DNA of 64,000 bases from Burkholderia ubonensis (GTDB lineage Bacteria > Pseudomonadota > Gammaproteobacteria > Burkholderiales > Burkholderiaceae), in NCBI RefSeq assembly GCF_902833085.1, contig NZ_CADFEB010000008.1, positions 171,858 to 235,857 on the forward strand, written 5' to 3'. Made by a program: the position numbers and the translations under genes. Positions 37,981 to 47,879 of the stretch are shown in pieces (position 1 is the stretch's first letter; every line of letters starts with the position of its first letter). Below the pieces are notes generated by a model, which ran no database searches, had not been told where the DNA came from, and saw only the letters and a list, made by a program, of their open reading frames with translations.

Positions 37981-39803
37981 GCCTGCTGATGTCGCGGCGC
38001 GATCTCGCGTTCCTGCTGTACGAATGGCTCGATGCCGAAGCGCTCGCGGCGATGCCGCGCTACGCGGAGCACAGTCGCGAGACCTTCGATGCGGTGCTCG
38101 ACACCAGCGAGCGGATCGCGACCGACCTGTTCGCGCCGCACGCGGCGCGCGGCGATCGCGAGGAGCCGCATTTCGACGGAGAGCGCGTCACGCTGATTCC
38201 CGAAGTCGAGCCGGCCGTGCGCGCATTCGCAGACGCCGGCCTGATCGCCGCGGGCCATGACGAGGCGCTCGGCGGCATGCGGCTGCCGAAGCTCGTCGAA
38301 GCGGCGTCGTTCCTGTTCTTCCAGGCCGCGAACATCGCGACGTCGGCCTATCCGTTCCTGACCGCCGCCAACGCGAACCTGCTCGTCGCGCACGGCAGCC
38401 CCGCGCAGATCGACGCGTTCGTGCGCCCCGAACTGGATGGGCGCTTCTCCGGCACGATGTGCCTGTCCGAACCGCAGGCGGGGTCGTCGCTGTCCGACAT
38501 CGCGACGCGCGCGGACTTCGAGTGCGAATCGCCGCTCGGCCCGCGCTACCGGCTCACCGGCAACAAGATGTGGATCTCGGGCGGCGAGCACGAACTGACG
38601 GAGAACATCGTCCACCTGGTGCTCGCGAAGATTCCCGACGAACATGGCCGGTTGATGCCCGGCACGCGCGGCATCTCGCTCTTCATCGTGCCCAGGTATC
38701 TGCCGGGCGCCGGCGACACGCGCGGCGAGCACAACGACGTGGTGCTCGCGGGGCTGAACCACAAGATGGGCTATCGCGGCACGACCAACTGCCTGCTGAA
38801 CTTCGGTGAAGGCACCCGGTATCGTCCGGAGGGCCGCGCAGGTGCGATCGGCTATCTGGTCGGCGCGCCGAATCACGGCCTCGCGACCATGTTCCACATG
38901 ATGAACGAGGCGCGCATCGGTGTCGGCGCGGGCGCGGTGGCGCTCGGCTACACGGGCTACCTGCATGCGCTCGACTATGCGCGCAACCGGCCGCAAGGGC
39001 GTCCGCTCGGGCCGGCCGGCAAGGATGCCGCCGCGCCGCAGGCGGCGATCGTCGCGCATCCGGACGTGCGCCGGATGCTGCTCGCACAGAAGGCCTATGT
39101 GGAAGGCGGCCTTGCGCTGGTCCTGTACTGCGCACGGCTCGTCGACGACGGGCGCGCGCATCGCGACGCGGATGCCCGTGCCGAAGCCGGGCGCCTGCTC
39201 GACATCCTGACGCCGATCGCGAAGAGCTGGCCGTCGCAGTGGTGCCTCGCCGCGAACGACCTCGCGATCCAGGTGCACGGCGGCTACGGCTACACGCGCG
39301 ACTATGCGGTCGAACGGCTCTATCGCGACAATCGTCTCAACCCGATCCACGAAGGCACGCACGGCATCCAGGCGCTCGACCTGCTGGGCCGCAAGGTCGT
39401 GCAGGACGACGGCGCAGCGCTGCGCGCGCTCGACGTGCGCATCGCGGCGACCGTCGCACGCGCACGGGTGACGGACGGTGACGCGCGTGTGCAGGCCGAT
39501 GCGCTGGCGCGGCGCTGGACCAGGCTTTGCGCCGTCACGGATCAACTGGGCGCGCTCGACGATCCGCAGGTGCGGCTCGCGAATGCGAGCGTCTATCTGG
39601 AGGCGTTCGGCCATCTCGTCGTCGCGTGGCTGTGGCTCGACGTGACACTTGCCGCGCATGGGCGCAACGGCGAATTCCACGACGGCAAGCGCGCCGCCGC
39701 CCGCTACTTCTTCCGCTGGGAGCTGCCGAAGGTGGACGCCCAGCTCGATCTGCTCGCGAGTGTCGACACGACGACGCTCGACATGCGTGATGCGTGGTTC
39801 TGA
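37977..39803 (+). CDS. Acyl-CoA dehydrogenase with C-terminal extension
   Basis: A 608-aa flavoenzyme of the long acyl-CoA dehydrogenase type. The FAD/substrate signatures are MCLSEPQAGSSLSDIATRA (~162-180) and GNKMWISGGEHE (~200-211); the catalytic Glu is probably in NPIHEGTHGIQALDLLGRK (~465); the last ~130 residues are the extra helical domain of this subgroup. It catalyses alpha,beta-dehydrogenation of an acyl-CoA, feeding electrons to ETF. AGGAGG at 37963 sets the start. Together with the ligase and IclR that follow it suggests catabolism of an organic acid; substrate unknown. Confidence 0.9.
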   Translation: MSLLMSRRDLAFLLYEWLDAEALAAMPRYAEHSRETFDAVLDTSERIATDLFAPHAARGDREEPHFDGERVTLIPEVEPAVRAFADAGLIAAGHDEALGGMRLPKLVEAASFLFFQAANIATSAYPFLTAANANLLVAHGSPAQIDAFVRPELDGRFSGTMCLSEPQAGSSLSDIATRADFECESPLGPRYRLTGNKMWISGGEHELTENIVHLVLAKIPDEHGRLMPGTRGISLFIVPRYLPGAGDTRGEHNDVVLAGLNHKMGYRGTTNCLLNFGEGTRYRPEGRAGAIGYLVGAPNHGLATMFHMMNEARIGVGAGAVALGYTGYLHALDYARNRPQGRPLGPAGKDAAAPQAAIVAHPDVRRMLLAQKAYVEGGLALVLYCARLVDDGRAHRDADARAEAGRLLDILTPIAKSWPSQWCLAANDLAIQVHGGYGYTRDYAVERLYRDNRLNPIHEGTHGIQALDLLGRKVVQDDGAALRALDVRIAATVARARVTDGDARVQADALARRWTRLCAVTDQLGALDDPQVRLANASVYLEAFGHLVVAWLWLDVTLAAHGRNGEFHDGKRAAARYFFRWELPKVDAQLDLLASVDTTTLDMRDAWF

Positions 39804-39828
39804 GCGCGCGCCGATGCCGGCACGGCGA

Positions 39829-40647
39829 CTAGAAATGCCCGCCGACGCGCGCGAACACCTCGTCGCGCAGCGCGACGAGCCGAGGGCCGAAATCGTCGAT
39901 CAGGCGCGCGCGCGTGACGGTCGACACGCGGCCGCTGCAACTGAAGGCGAGGATGCGCGAGCGATCGGCCGACACCATCGGCACGCCGACCGCGAACAGG
40001 TCGGGCATCCAGTCGCCGAGCGACAGGCAAAAGCCGAGCTTTTCGTAGTCGTCGCGCGCGGCGACGATCCCGGCCTCGAGTTGCGGCCACTGGTCCGGCG
40101 GGCTGCTCGCGCGGGTGGTTCGCAGATAGCGCTCGAACAGCTCGTCCGGCAGCGCCGCGAGATGCGCGCGGCCGAGCGCGGTCGCGCCGTGCGGAACGCG
40201 CGAGCCGGGTTCGAACCGCAGCTGGAACAGCGGATCGCCCTGGCACACGTCGAGCAGGATCATCTGCTTGCCGTCGAACTCGCCGAGCATCGCCGCCGCC
40301 TGCGTGTACTCCGCATAGGACTGCAGGAACGGGCGCGCGATGTCGACGACCTCGTTGCTCTGCAGGAACGCGTGCCCGAGATTCAGCACGCCGATGCCGA
40401 GCGAGTATTTCTCCAGCTCCGCCGAGTAATGCAGGTAGCCGAGTTGCGTGAGCGTGAACGTGACGCGCGACACGGTCGGCTTCGGCAGGTGCGTGCGCCG
40501 GGCGATGTCCTGGTTGCCGAGAAAGCGCTCGCCGCGCGTGAAGCAACGCAGCACCGCCATCCCGCGCGCGAGCGCGGTGATGAATTGCGGATGGTCTTCA
40601 TTGGGGGCGGACAGCAGCGTGATGGCGTCGCGCTTCGGATTACCCAT
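39829..40647 (-). CDS. IclR-family transcriptional regulator
   Basis: A 272-aa regulator. The N-terminal winged helix contains GNQDIARRTHLPKPTVSRVTF (in part, ~43-63); the effector domain (~95-270) has GATALGRAHLA and CLSLGDWMPDLFAVGVPM. It sits between the convergent acyl-CoA dehydrogenase gene and the divergent acyl-CoA ligase gene, so it most likely controls the ligase-oxidoreductase operon, in response to an aromatic or aliphatic acid metabolite. No clear operator dyad was seen in the 152-bp spacer. Confidence 0.9.
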   Translation of the reverse strand: MGNPKRDAITLLSAPNEDHPQFITALARGMAVLRCFTRGERFLGNQDIARRTHLPKPTVSRVTFTLTQLGYLHYSAELEKYSLGIGVLNLGHAFLQSNEVVDIARPFLQSYAEYTQAAAMLGEFDGKQMILLDVCQGDPLFQLRFEPGSRVPHGATALGRAHLAALPDELFERYLRTTRASSPPDQWPQLEAGIVAARDDYEKLGFCLSLGDWMPDLFAVGVPMVSADRSRILAFSCSGRVSTVTRARLIDDFGPRLVALRDEVFARVGGHF

Positions 40648-40799
40648 GCGTGTGCGGTGCGGGATGGAGGTGGCCCGGCGCGGCCGGCGAGTGCCGGGCT
40701 GCGGGGATTCTACCGGAAAGCGTCCGGCACGCGCGCGGGCGCCGTCCCGACGTCCGCGCTTCGATTGACCGCGCCCGCCGCTGAAACAGGAGCCGAACC

Positions 40800-42481
40800 A
40801 TGCCCATCGAAAGGTCGCCGAACTGGCCGGCGCATCTGTCCGGCCATCTGACGTTGCCGGAAACGAACCTGTTCCACAACGCGGAGGTGGCGGCGGCGCG
40901 CTATCCCGACAAGCCGTTCATCGTCTTCTACGACACGGCGGTCACCTTCGCGGAGTTCAAGGACGAGGCCGAGCGCATCGCGGGATTTCTGCAGCAGCGC
41001 TACGGCGTGCGCACGGGCGACCGGGTGCTGCTGTATATGCAAAACAGCCCGCAATGGATGATCGCCTACTACGGCATCCTGCGCGCCGGCGCAGTCGTCG
41101 TGCCGATCAATCCGATGAACCTGACGGACGAGCTGCAGCATTACGTCGAGGACAGCGGCGCGCGCGTGATGTTTGCCGCGCAGGACCTGTATCCGCGCGT
41201 ACGGCCGCTCGTTGGCGCGAGCGGGCTCGACCACGTCGTCGTCGCGACCTACAGCGACTACCTCAAGCGGCCGTCGGGCCTCGTGCCGCCGGATTTCATC
41301 ACGGCGCCGCGCAACGCGAGCGGTCCCGGCGCGACGCACTGGCGTGACGTACTGGCTGCGCAGCTCGCGCCGGGGCCGCTTACGGCCGGGCCGGACGACC
41401 TGTGCGTGATGCCCTATACGTCGGGCACGACCGGCAGGCCGAAGGGCTGCATGCATACGCATCGCAGCGTGATGTGCACGGCTGTGGGCGGCGTTCAGTG
41501 GTTCGGCTGCACGCAGGATGCGACCATGCTGTCGGTGCTGCCGCTGTTCCACGTGACCGGCATGCAGGGCGGCATGAACGCGCCGCTGTACATCGGCGCG
41601 ACGGTCGTCGTGCTGCCGCGCTGGGACCGCGACGCGGCCGCGTGGGCGATCGAGCGCTATCGCGTGACCAACTGGCAGTCGATCTCGACGATGGCGGTCG
41701 ACTTCCTTTGGAACCCGCGGCTCGACGAATTCGACCTGTCGAGCCTGCGCTGGATGAGCGGCGGTGGCGCGGCGATGCCGGACGCAGTCGCGCAGCGACT
41801 CGCGGAGCGCACCGGTATCGACTACATCGAAGGCTACGGGCTGTCGGAGACGATGGCGGCCACCCATATCAATCCGCCGCAGCGGCCGAAGCGGCAATGC
41901 CTCGGCATTCCGGTGTTCGACGTCGACGCGCGGGTCGTCGATCCCGTCACGTTCGACGCGATGCCGCGCGGAGAGACGGGCGAGATCGTCGTGCACGGCC
42001 CGCAGGTGATGCGCGGCTACTGGGGGCGCCCCGACGCGACGCGCGACGCGTTCGTCGAGATCGACGGGAAAGCGTTCCTGCGCACCGGCGATCTCGGCTA
42101 CATGGACGAGGACGGCTACTTCTTCATGGTGGACCGCCTCAAGCGGATGATCAACGCGTCCGGCTACAAGGTGTGGCCGGCGGAGGTGGAGGCGATCCTG
42201 TACGGTCATCCGGACATCCGGGAGGTCTGCGTGATCGGCTCGGTCGACCCGTATCGCGGCGAGACGGTCAAGGCGCTCGTCGTGGCGGACCCGACGCAGC
42301 GCGGGTTGCTGACGGAAGACGCGATCGTCGCGTGGGCGCGCGAGCACATGGCGTCATACAAGGCGCCGCGCATCGTCGAATTCGTGGATGCGCTGCCGAA
42401 GTCGGGCACCGGCAAGATCCAGTGGCGCCGGTTGCAGGAACAGGAAGCGGCTCGCCGGGCCGCGCAAGGAGAGAGGAACGC

Positions 42482-42485
<4 letters not shown>
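40800..42485 (+). CDS. AMP-forming acyl-CoA ligase
   Basis: A 561-aa ANL-superfamily enzyme activating a carboxylic acid to its CoA thioester. Motifs: P-loop YTSGTTGRPKGCMHTH (~203-218), GYGLSETMA (~346-354), RTGDLGYMDEDGYF (~427-440), and the catalytic Lys in PKSGTGKIQWR (~530-540). The chain-length specificity cannot be read; long-chain fatty acid ligases and related enzymes look alike. CAGGAG 9 bp upstream of the ATG. It overlaps the next gene by 4 bp (ATGA) and is divergent from the IclR gene. Confidence 0.9.
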
Positions 42486-43462
<977 letters not shown>

Positions 43463-43649
43463 TCCGGCTTCGTTGCGCGGCCGGGCGATCCGCGCCGCGC
43501 GACGCGGGCTTTCGGCAGCGCCGCGCCGCTGATGTGGGCACATAGAAATGCTAATCATGGTCGACGCGGGTGCGTGAATCGCAGACAATTGCCGCCGGAT
43601 CCGGAATCGGGTCAATCGCATATCGACAGGCCGATAAGAGAGCTGGCGG

Positions 43650-44117
43650 ATGAAACTGACATACGCAAGTGTGACCCACGACGATGCCGAGACGCTGGTG
43701 CAGATGCGCATCGCCGCGATGCGCGAAAGTCTGGAGCGCGTCGGCCGATTCGATCCGCAGCGTGCGAGGGCGCGTTTCCTGTCGTCCTTCGATCCTGCAT
43801 GCTGCCGGTTCATCGTGGCAAACGGCATCACCGTCGGCTTCCTTCTGGTGAGGCCGGCCGACGAGCATCTGATGCTCGAACACCTGTACATCCTGCCCGC
43901 GCATCAGGGAAGGGGAATCGGCTCGGCCGTGCTTGAATCGATCTTCGCCGATGCCGATTCGCGCGCGCTGCCGATCAAGGTCGGCGCGCTACGCGGCAGC
44001 GATTCGAACCGCTTTTATCTGCAGCATGGCTTTGTGAAAGTCGCTGACGCGGAATGGGATATCTACTATGTCAGACCGCCTTGTGGAACGCGTCAGCAGG
44101 ATGCTGCACCGATCTGA
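43650..44117 (+). CDS. GNAT-family N-acetyltransferase
   Basis: A 155-aa acetyltransferase. The acetyl-CoA pyrophosphate loop is LPAHQGRGIGSAVLESI (~92-108); motif B is around NRFYLQHGFVKV. The acceptor is unknown. The protein is full-length for the family and appears monocistronic. Its C-terminal tail (CGTRQQDAAPI) is variable. It precedes, but is not clearly linked to, the LysR gene. Confidence 0.85.
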   Translation: MKLTYASVTHDDAETLVQMRIAAMRESLERVGRFDPQRARARFLSSFDPACCRFIVANGITVGFLLVRPADEHLMLEHLYILPAHQGRGIGSAVLESIFADADSRALPIKVGALRGSDSNRFYLQHGFVKVADAEWDIYYVRPPCGTRQQDAAPI

Positions 44118-44241
44118 TGCTTTCCTTGTGCAGCGTCGCCAGGCTTTCCCGGCTCCGGTGACCGATGGTGCGCGCCGTGCGTGCTTTACTTTTGCACAAA
44201 AACTGAACTATAAAGAGGCCTGTTTTGATTTCAGGTCAACA

Positions 44242-45171
44242 ATGAAAGTCACGCTCGACGAACTCCAGGCATTCGCGACCGTGGTCGACACCGGATCGAT
44301 CACGTCGGCCGCGCAGCAGCTCGACCTCACCGTATCGGCGACGAGCCGCACGCTCGCGCGGCTGGAGGAAAAGCTGAAAACCACGCTGCTGCGCCGGACC
44401 ACGCGGCGGCTCGAACTGACCGAGGAGGGGCAGGCGTTCCTGCAGAATGCGCGCGCGATCATCGAGTCGGTCGAGAGCGCCGAAGAGCAGATGACGGCGC
44501 GGCGCGAGAAGCCGTCGGGGCGCTTGCGGGTCGATGCCGCGTCGCCGTTCATGCTGCACGTGATCGTGCCGCTCGTGCGCGGCTATCGCGAGCGGTTTCC
44601 GCAGGTCGAGCTGGAGCTGAACAGCAACGAAGGGATCATCGACCTGCTCGAAAAGCGCACCGACGTCGCGATCCGGATCGGCCGGCTCAAGGATTCGACG
44701 CTGCACAGCCGGCACATCGGCAACAGCCGGTTGCGCCTGCTTGCGAGCCCGGCCTATCTCGACGCGCACGGACACCCGCGCAAGGTCGAGGATCTCGCGA
44801 AGCATGCGCTGCTGGGCTTCAATCAGCCGGAGTCGCTGAACGTGTGGCCGGTCCTCGGCACCGACGGCGAGCCGTATCGGATCGAGCCGGCGATCTGGTC
44901 GTCGAGCGGCGAGACGCTCAGGCAACTCGCGCTCGACGGCGCGGGCATCGTCTGCCTGTCGGACTTCATGACCGTCCACGATCGCGAAGCGGGGCGGCTC
45001 GTGCAGCTCCTCGCGCGCCAGACGCAGGACGTGCGGCAGCCGATCAATGCGGTCTATTACCGGAACACGGCGATTTCGTCGCGGATCGCGTCGTTCGTCG
45101 ATTACCTGATCGACGCGATCGACGCCAACGGAGCGACGCGGCAGCCGTCCGGATGGGCGTCGCGCCCGTAA
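44242..45171 (+). CDS. LysR-family transcriptional regulator
   Basis: A 309-aa LTTR. The helix-turn-helix is VVDTGSITSAAQQLDLTVSA with TSRTLARLEEKL (~15-50); the effector domain covers ~90-295 and the subgroup resembles DmlR/YafC-like regulators. The start is the ATG at 44242 because the LTTR N-terminus begins there; upstream in-frame codons are not conserved-like. The downstream side is a 1-kb region without a protein gene, so the usual divergent target is not evident; GNAT lies upstream in the same direction. Confidence 0.9.
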   Translation: MKVTLDELQAFATVVDTGSITSAAQQLDLTVSATSRTLARLEEKLKTTLLRRTTRRLELTEEGQAFLQNARAIIESVESAEEQMTARREKPSGRLRVDAASPFMLHVIVPLVRGYRERFPQVELELNSNEGIIDLLEKRTDVAIRIGRLKDSTLHSRHIGNSRLRLLASPAYLDAHGHPRKVEDLAKHALLGFNQPESLNVWPVLGTDGEPYRIEPAIWSSSGETLRQLALDGAGIVCLSDFMTVHDREAGRLVQLLARQTQDVRQPINAVYYRNTAISSRIASFVDYLIDAIDANGATRQPSGWASRP

Positions 45172-45310
45172 GCCGGCGAGTGCGGGAAGCGATGCCGCGC
45201 GGGCCTGCCGCTGGGGCGGCCGCTTCGAGAAATAGCGGGCCGGCGAGTCGCCAGCGATGCTCGGCACCGCGTCGTTCCTGCGCGTTTCCGAAACGATTTT
45301 CCCGGCACCC

Positions 45311-45328
45311 TGTTTCAACTCTGAAACA
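45311..45328. promoter_or_regulatory. Dyad resembling a sigma-54 enhancer (UAS)
   Basis: TGTTTCA-ACTC-TGAAACA, perfect 7-bp arms. It is centred ~83 bp upstream of the -24 box at 45402. TGTTTCA/TGAAACA-type dyads are typical of AcoR-like bacterial enhancer-binding proteins (family knowledge; regulator not in window). Confidence 0.6.
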
Positions 45329-45401
45329 TTCCGTCCCTTCGGACCCACGCGTTCCGCGACGTCCGATCACGGAGGCCCGCCAGACATGGCGTTGCGCCAG
45401 A

Positions 45402-45417
45402 TGGTGCGTTCCTTGCA
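45402..45417 (+). promoter_or_regulatory. Sigma-54 (-24/-12) promoter
   Basis: TGGTGCG-TTCC-TTGCA matches the TGGCACG-N4-TTGCW consensus at all but two positions, with the invariant GG and GC in register. Transcription would start near 45428-45430 and run rightward into a region with no recognised gene. An upstream dyad supports the call. Confidence 0.7.
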
Positions 45418-45510
45418 TATATCCGGGTGCCGCCAGCGTGCATGTCGACCGAACCGGATCGACGATCGCAAGCCGGCGGTCAGGGAGTACTTCTAATCGG
45501 GGACAAGATA

Positions 45511-45603
45511 ATGAAAAAAGATCGAGTCGCAAGGCACTGCGTTGCAAGCATGAACCGCCGAAAACCTCGGGTGCCCGTGTCGCTTCCGTCCGAAGTGACC
45601 TGA
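45511..45603 (+). CDS. Possible 30-aa basic peptide
   Basis: An ATG preceded by GGGGACAAGATA opens a 30-codon frame, MKKDRVARHCVASMNRRKPR and ten more residues, about 80 bp after the predicted sigma-54 start. Basic and not recognised. It may be a chance frame, or a leader of a lost operon. Confidence 0.25.
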   Translation: MKKDRVARHCVASMNRRKPRVPVSLPSEVT

Positions 45604-45995
45604 TCACGCTCGGCACCGAATCCCGTCCGACAATCCGCGCTCGCTTCATCCGTTCGCCACGCGCATGACCATCCGGCCAGGCGCAAATCGCCGGCGTTAA
45701 CGGACATCGACGCAGGCTTCGGCCGACGGACGGTCAACCACGAAATTTGCTTTGTCATCCTGATGAACTGGGTGCGGGTCTCGCATGCCGTGCGCCATGC
45801 CGGCGGGCGGTGCGGCAGACCCGAACCGGCATCGAGCGCGACGGCCGGGCGGTGTGATTCAAAACCGAAACCGAACGCGCCTGCCGAAGGGAGGCACCTT
45901 GAAAGACCTCGGGAGACGACAACCGGAGCGAGCAGGGAGGGGAGGCAGCGTGCGGCGACGCGCATGACACACAAGAATTGGCGTTGACCGGGGAT
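45604..45995. other. Apparent gene-free stretch
   Basis: No convincing coding sequence on either strand. A 195-codon minus-strand frame spans 45480-46067 but has random-looking composition. If the sigma-54 promoter is active, this is untranslated RNA or the decayed body of a former gene. Confidence 0.4.
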
Positions 45996-46112
45996 CATCC
46001 GCCGAACATGGCTTCGCGGATGCGACAACGCCAGGTTTCCAGTTGATCCACAACCCCGATGGATCAATTGTTCAAGCGCCCATCACCCTTTGGAGGATGG
46101 GCGCCTTTTTTT
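45996..46112 (+). ncRNA. Candidate ncRNA or 3' UTR: three hairpins and a U-tract
   Basis: Three consecutive stem-loops: CATCCGC/GCGGATG (45996-46002, 46016-46022), TTGATCCA/TGGATCAA (46043-46050, 46060-46067) and GCGCCCATC/GATGGGCGC (46076-46084, 46096-46104). The last is followed by C and seven Ts. The architecture is that of an sRNA 3' end or a terminated leader. No protein gene ends here. The 5' end is uncertain: the sigma-54 promoter 570 bp upstream, or a closer unseen promoter (TTGACC at 45984-45989). Confidence 0.45.
46076..46112 (+). terminator. Rho-independent terminator with no gene upstream
   Basis: 9-bp GC stem, 11-nt loop ACCCTTTGGAG, CTTTTTTT tail. Strong; insulates the sirtuin gene from upstream transcription. 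Confidence 0.85.
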
Positions 46113-46244
46113 GTGGCGGGCGGATCCGGCATGCCGAGGGCCGCCGGCACCGGGCGCGCCGCGGTTCGGTATCATGTGCAGACATGCAGGCCCGCCGGTG
46201 CGCGTTCCCGGCTGGCCGATCCCGCCCGCTCATCCGCCGCCGTC

Positions 46245-47147
46245 ATGACCGATTCCGCCGCGCCCGGCCCGTCTTCCGCCGTTTCCATCGATCCCGCTGC
46301 GCTCGATGCGCTCCATGCGTTCGTCGAGCGCCATCCGCGCCTGCTCGTGCTGACGGGCGCGGGCATCAGCACGGATTCCGGCATTCCCGGCTATCGCGAC
46401 CGCAACGGACAGTGGATGCGGTCCGCGCCGATCCAGCTTCACGAATTCCTCGGTTCCGACGCCGCGCGGCGGCGCTACTGGGCGCGCAGCATGATCGGCT
46501 GGCCGGTCGTCGGCAATGCGCGGCCGAACCGGTCGCATGCCGCGCTCGCGCGGCTCGGCGCAGCCGGCCGGATCGAGCGCCTCGTCACGCAGAACGTCGA
46601 CGGCCTGCATCAGCGCGCAGGCAGCACGGACGTGATCGAACTGCACGGGGGCATCAGCGGCGTGACCTGTCTCGATTGCGGCGCACACCATGCGCGGGCC
46701 GCGATTCAGACCGTGCTCGAAGCGGAGAACCCCGAGCTGCTGGGCGCACAGGCGCAGCCCGCCGCCGACGGCGATGCGCATCTCGAATGGCATGCACTCG
46801 ACGCGTTCCGCATCCCGGCCTGTCCGGCATGCGGCGGCCTGCTCAAGCCGGCGGTCGTGTTCTTCGGCGAGAACGTGCCGCGCGAGCGCGTCGCCGTCGC
46901 CGCCGCGGCGCTCGACGCGGCGGATGCGCTGCTGGTCGTCGGCTCGTCGCTGATGGTGTATTCCGGCTACCGTTTCTGCGTATGGGCGCAGGCGCAGCAC
47001 AAGCCGGTCGCGGCGCTCAATCTCGGCCACACGCGCGCCGATCCGATGCTGACGCTGAAGGTCGAGGCGCCGTGCGCGTTAGCGCTCGACGCGCTGAACG
47101 CGCGGCTGGGCATTGCCGATTCCGAAACGGAGTGTTGCGCACCATGA
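46245..47147 (+). CDS. Sir2-family NAD-dependent protein deacylase
   Basis: A 300-aa sirtuin (class II-like). NAD-binding LVLTGAGISTDSGIPGYRD (~35-53), TQNVDGLH (~127) and catalytic His in ELHGGIS (~145). Zinc is held by CLDCG (~152) and CPACGG (~204), and VVGSSLMVYSG completes the Rossmann part. It removes acyl groups from lysines with NAD; typical bacterial length is ~240-280. ATG 46245 is chosen since the 62 upstream in-frame codons pass through a terminator. It overlaps the methyltransferase gene by 4 bp. Confidence 0.9.
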   Translation: MTDSAAPGPSSAVSIDPAALDALHAFVERHPRLLVLTGAGISTDSGIPGYRDRNGQWMRSAPIQLHEFLGSDAARRRYWARSMIGWPVVGNARPNRSHAALARLGAAGRIERLVTQNVDGLHQRAGSTDVIELHGGISGVTCLDCGAHHARAAIQTVLEAENPELLGAQAQPAADGDAHLEWHALDAFRIPACPACGGLLKPAVVFFGENVPRERVAVAAAALDAADALLVVGSSLMVYSGYRFCVWAQAQHKPVAALNLGHTRADPMLTLKVEAPCALALDALNARLGIADSETECCAP

Positions 47148-47782
47148 CCGGCACGACCCCCGACGATCCGTCGCTGCGGCTATCCGCGCCCGCGGCCGAG
47201 CGCAACCGCGGGCCGATCCTCGACGTGCTGCGCCGCGTGCTGCCGGCCCGCGGCGACGTGCTCGAAATCGCCAGCGGCACCGGCCAGCACGTCGTGCATT
47301 TCGCGGCGGGGCTGCCCGGCCTGCATTGGCACCCGAGCGACCCCGACGCGCAGGCGCGGCGCTCGATCGCCGCGTGGATTGCGCAGGCGGGGCTGCCGAA
47401 CATCGACGCGCCGCTCGCGTTCGACGTGCGCGACGCGGCGTGGCCGTTCGCGGCGCTCGACGCGATCGTCTGCATCAACATGATCCACATCGCGCCGTGG
47501 GCATGCGCCGAGGCGCTGTTCGCCGGCGCGTCGCGCGTGCTGCGGCCGGGCGGCGTGCTGGTCCTGTACGGCCCCTATCGCCGCGAAGGCCGGCACACCG
47601 CGCCGTCGAACGCGGCGTTCGACGCGCAGCTCAGAAGCCGCGACCCGTCGTGGGGCGTGCGCGATCTCGAGACGGTCGTCGCGCTCGGCCTCGATCGCGG
47701 ACTCGACTGCATCGAAGTCGTCGAGATGCCCGCCAACAACCTGAGCGTCGTGTTCCGGCGCCTGCCGCACGTCGACCAATGA
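47144..47782 (+). CDS. DUF938 SAM-dependent methyltransferase-like protein
   Basis: A 212-aa class I methyltransferase-fold protein of the DUF938 family: LSAPAAERNRGPILDVLRR (N-term), SAM motif I VLEIASGTGQHVVHFA (~40-55), and CINMIHIAPW (~107-116). Function unknown; substrate cannot be inferred. Translation coupled to the sirtuin gene through ATGA. Followed by a terminator just ahead of gnd. Confidence 0.87.
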   Translation: MTGTTPDDPSLRLSAPAAERNRGPILDVLRRVLPARGDVLEIASGTGQHVVHFAAGLPGLHWHPSDPDAQARRSIAAWIAQAGLPNIDAPLAFDVRDAAWPFAALDAIVCINMIHIAPWACAEALFAGASRVLRPGGVLVLYGPYRREGRHTAPSNAAFDAQLRSRDPSWGVRDLETVVALGLDRGLDCIEVVEMPANNLSVVFRRLPHVDQ

Positions 47783-47831
47783 CACTTGCCCGCGCATCGC
47801 GGCCGGGTTTCCCTTATCCTTTCGCCTGTGC

Positions 47832-47866
47832 GCGCGACCCCGATCGGGTCGCGCCCTGTTTTTTCC
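47832..47866 (+). terminator. Terminator between DUF938 gene and gnd
   Basis: GCGCGACCC (47832-47840), loop CGATC, GGGTCGCGC (47846-47854), then CCTGTTTTTT. It ends only 14-16 bp before the gnd start, so the gnd promoter must lie within or upstream of this element. Confidence 0.88.
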
Positions 47867-47879
47867 GGAGAATTGACTA

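Noticed and set aside
45480..46067. 195-codon minus-strand frame in the gene-free region
   Set aside because: Random-looking composition, no start context, and it crosses the hairpins of the candidate ncRNA.
47832..47866. Hairpin as a riboswitch leader of gnd
   Set aside because: A simple GC stem and T-run directly after DUF938; no aptamer-like structure.
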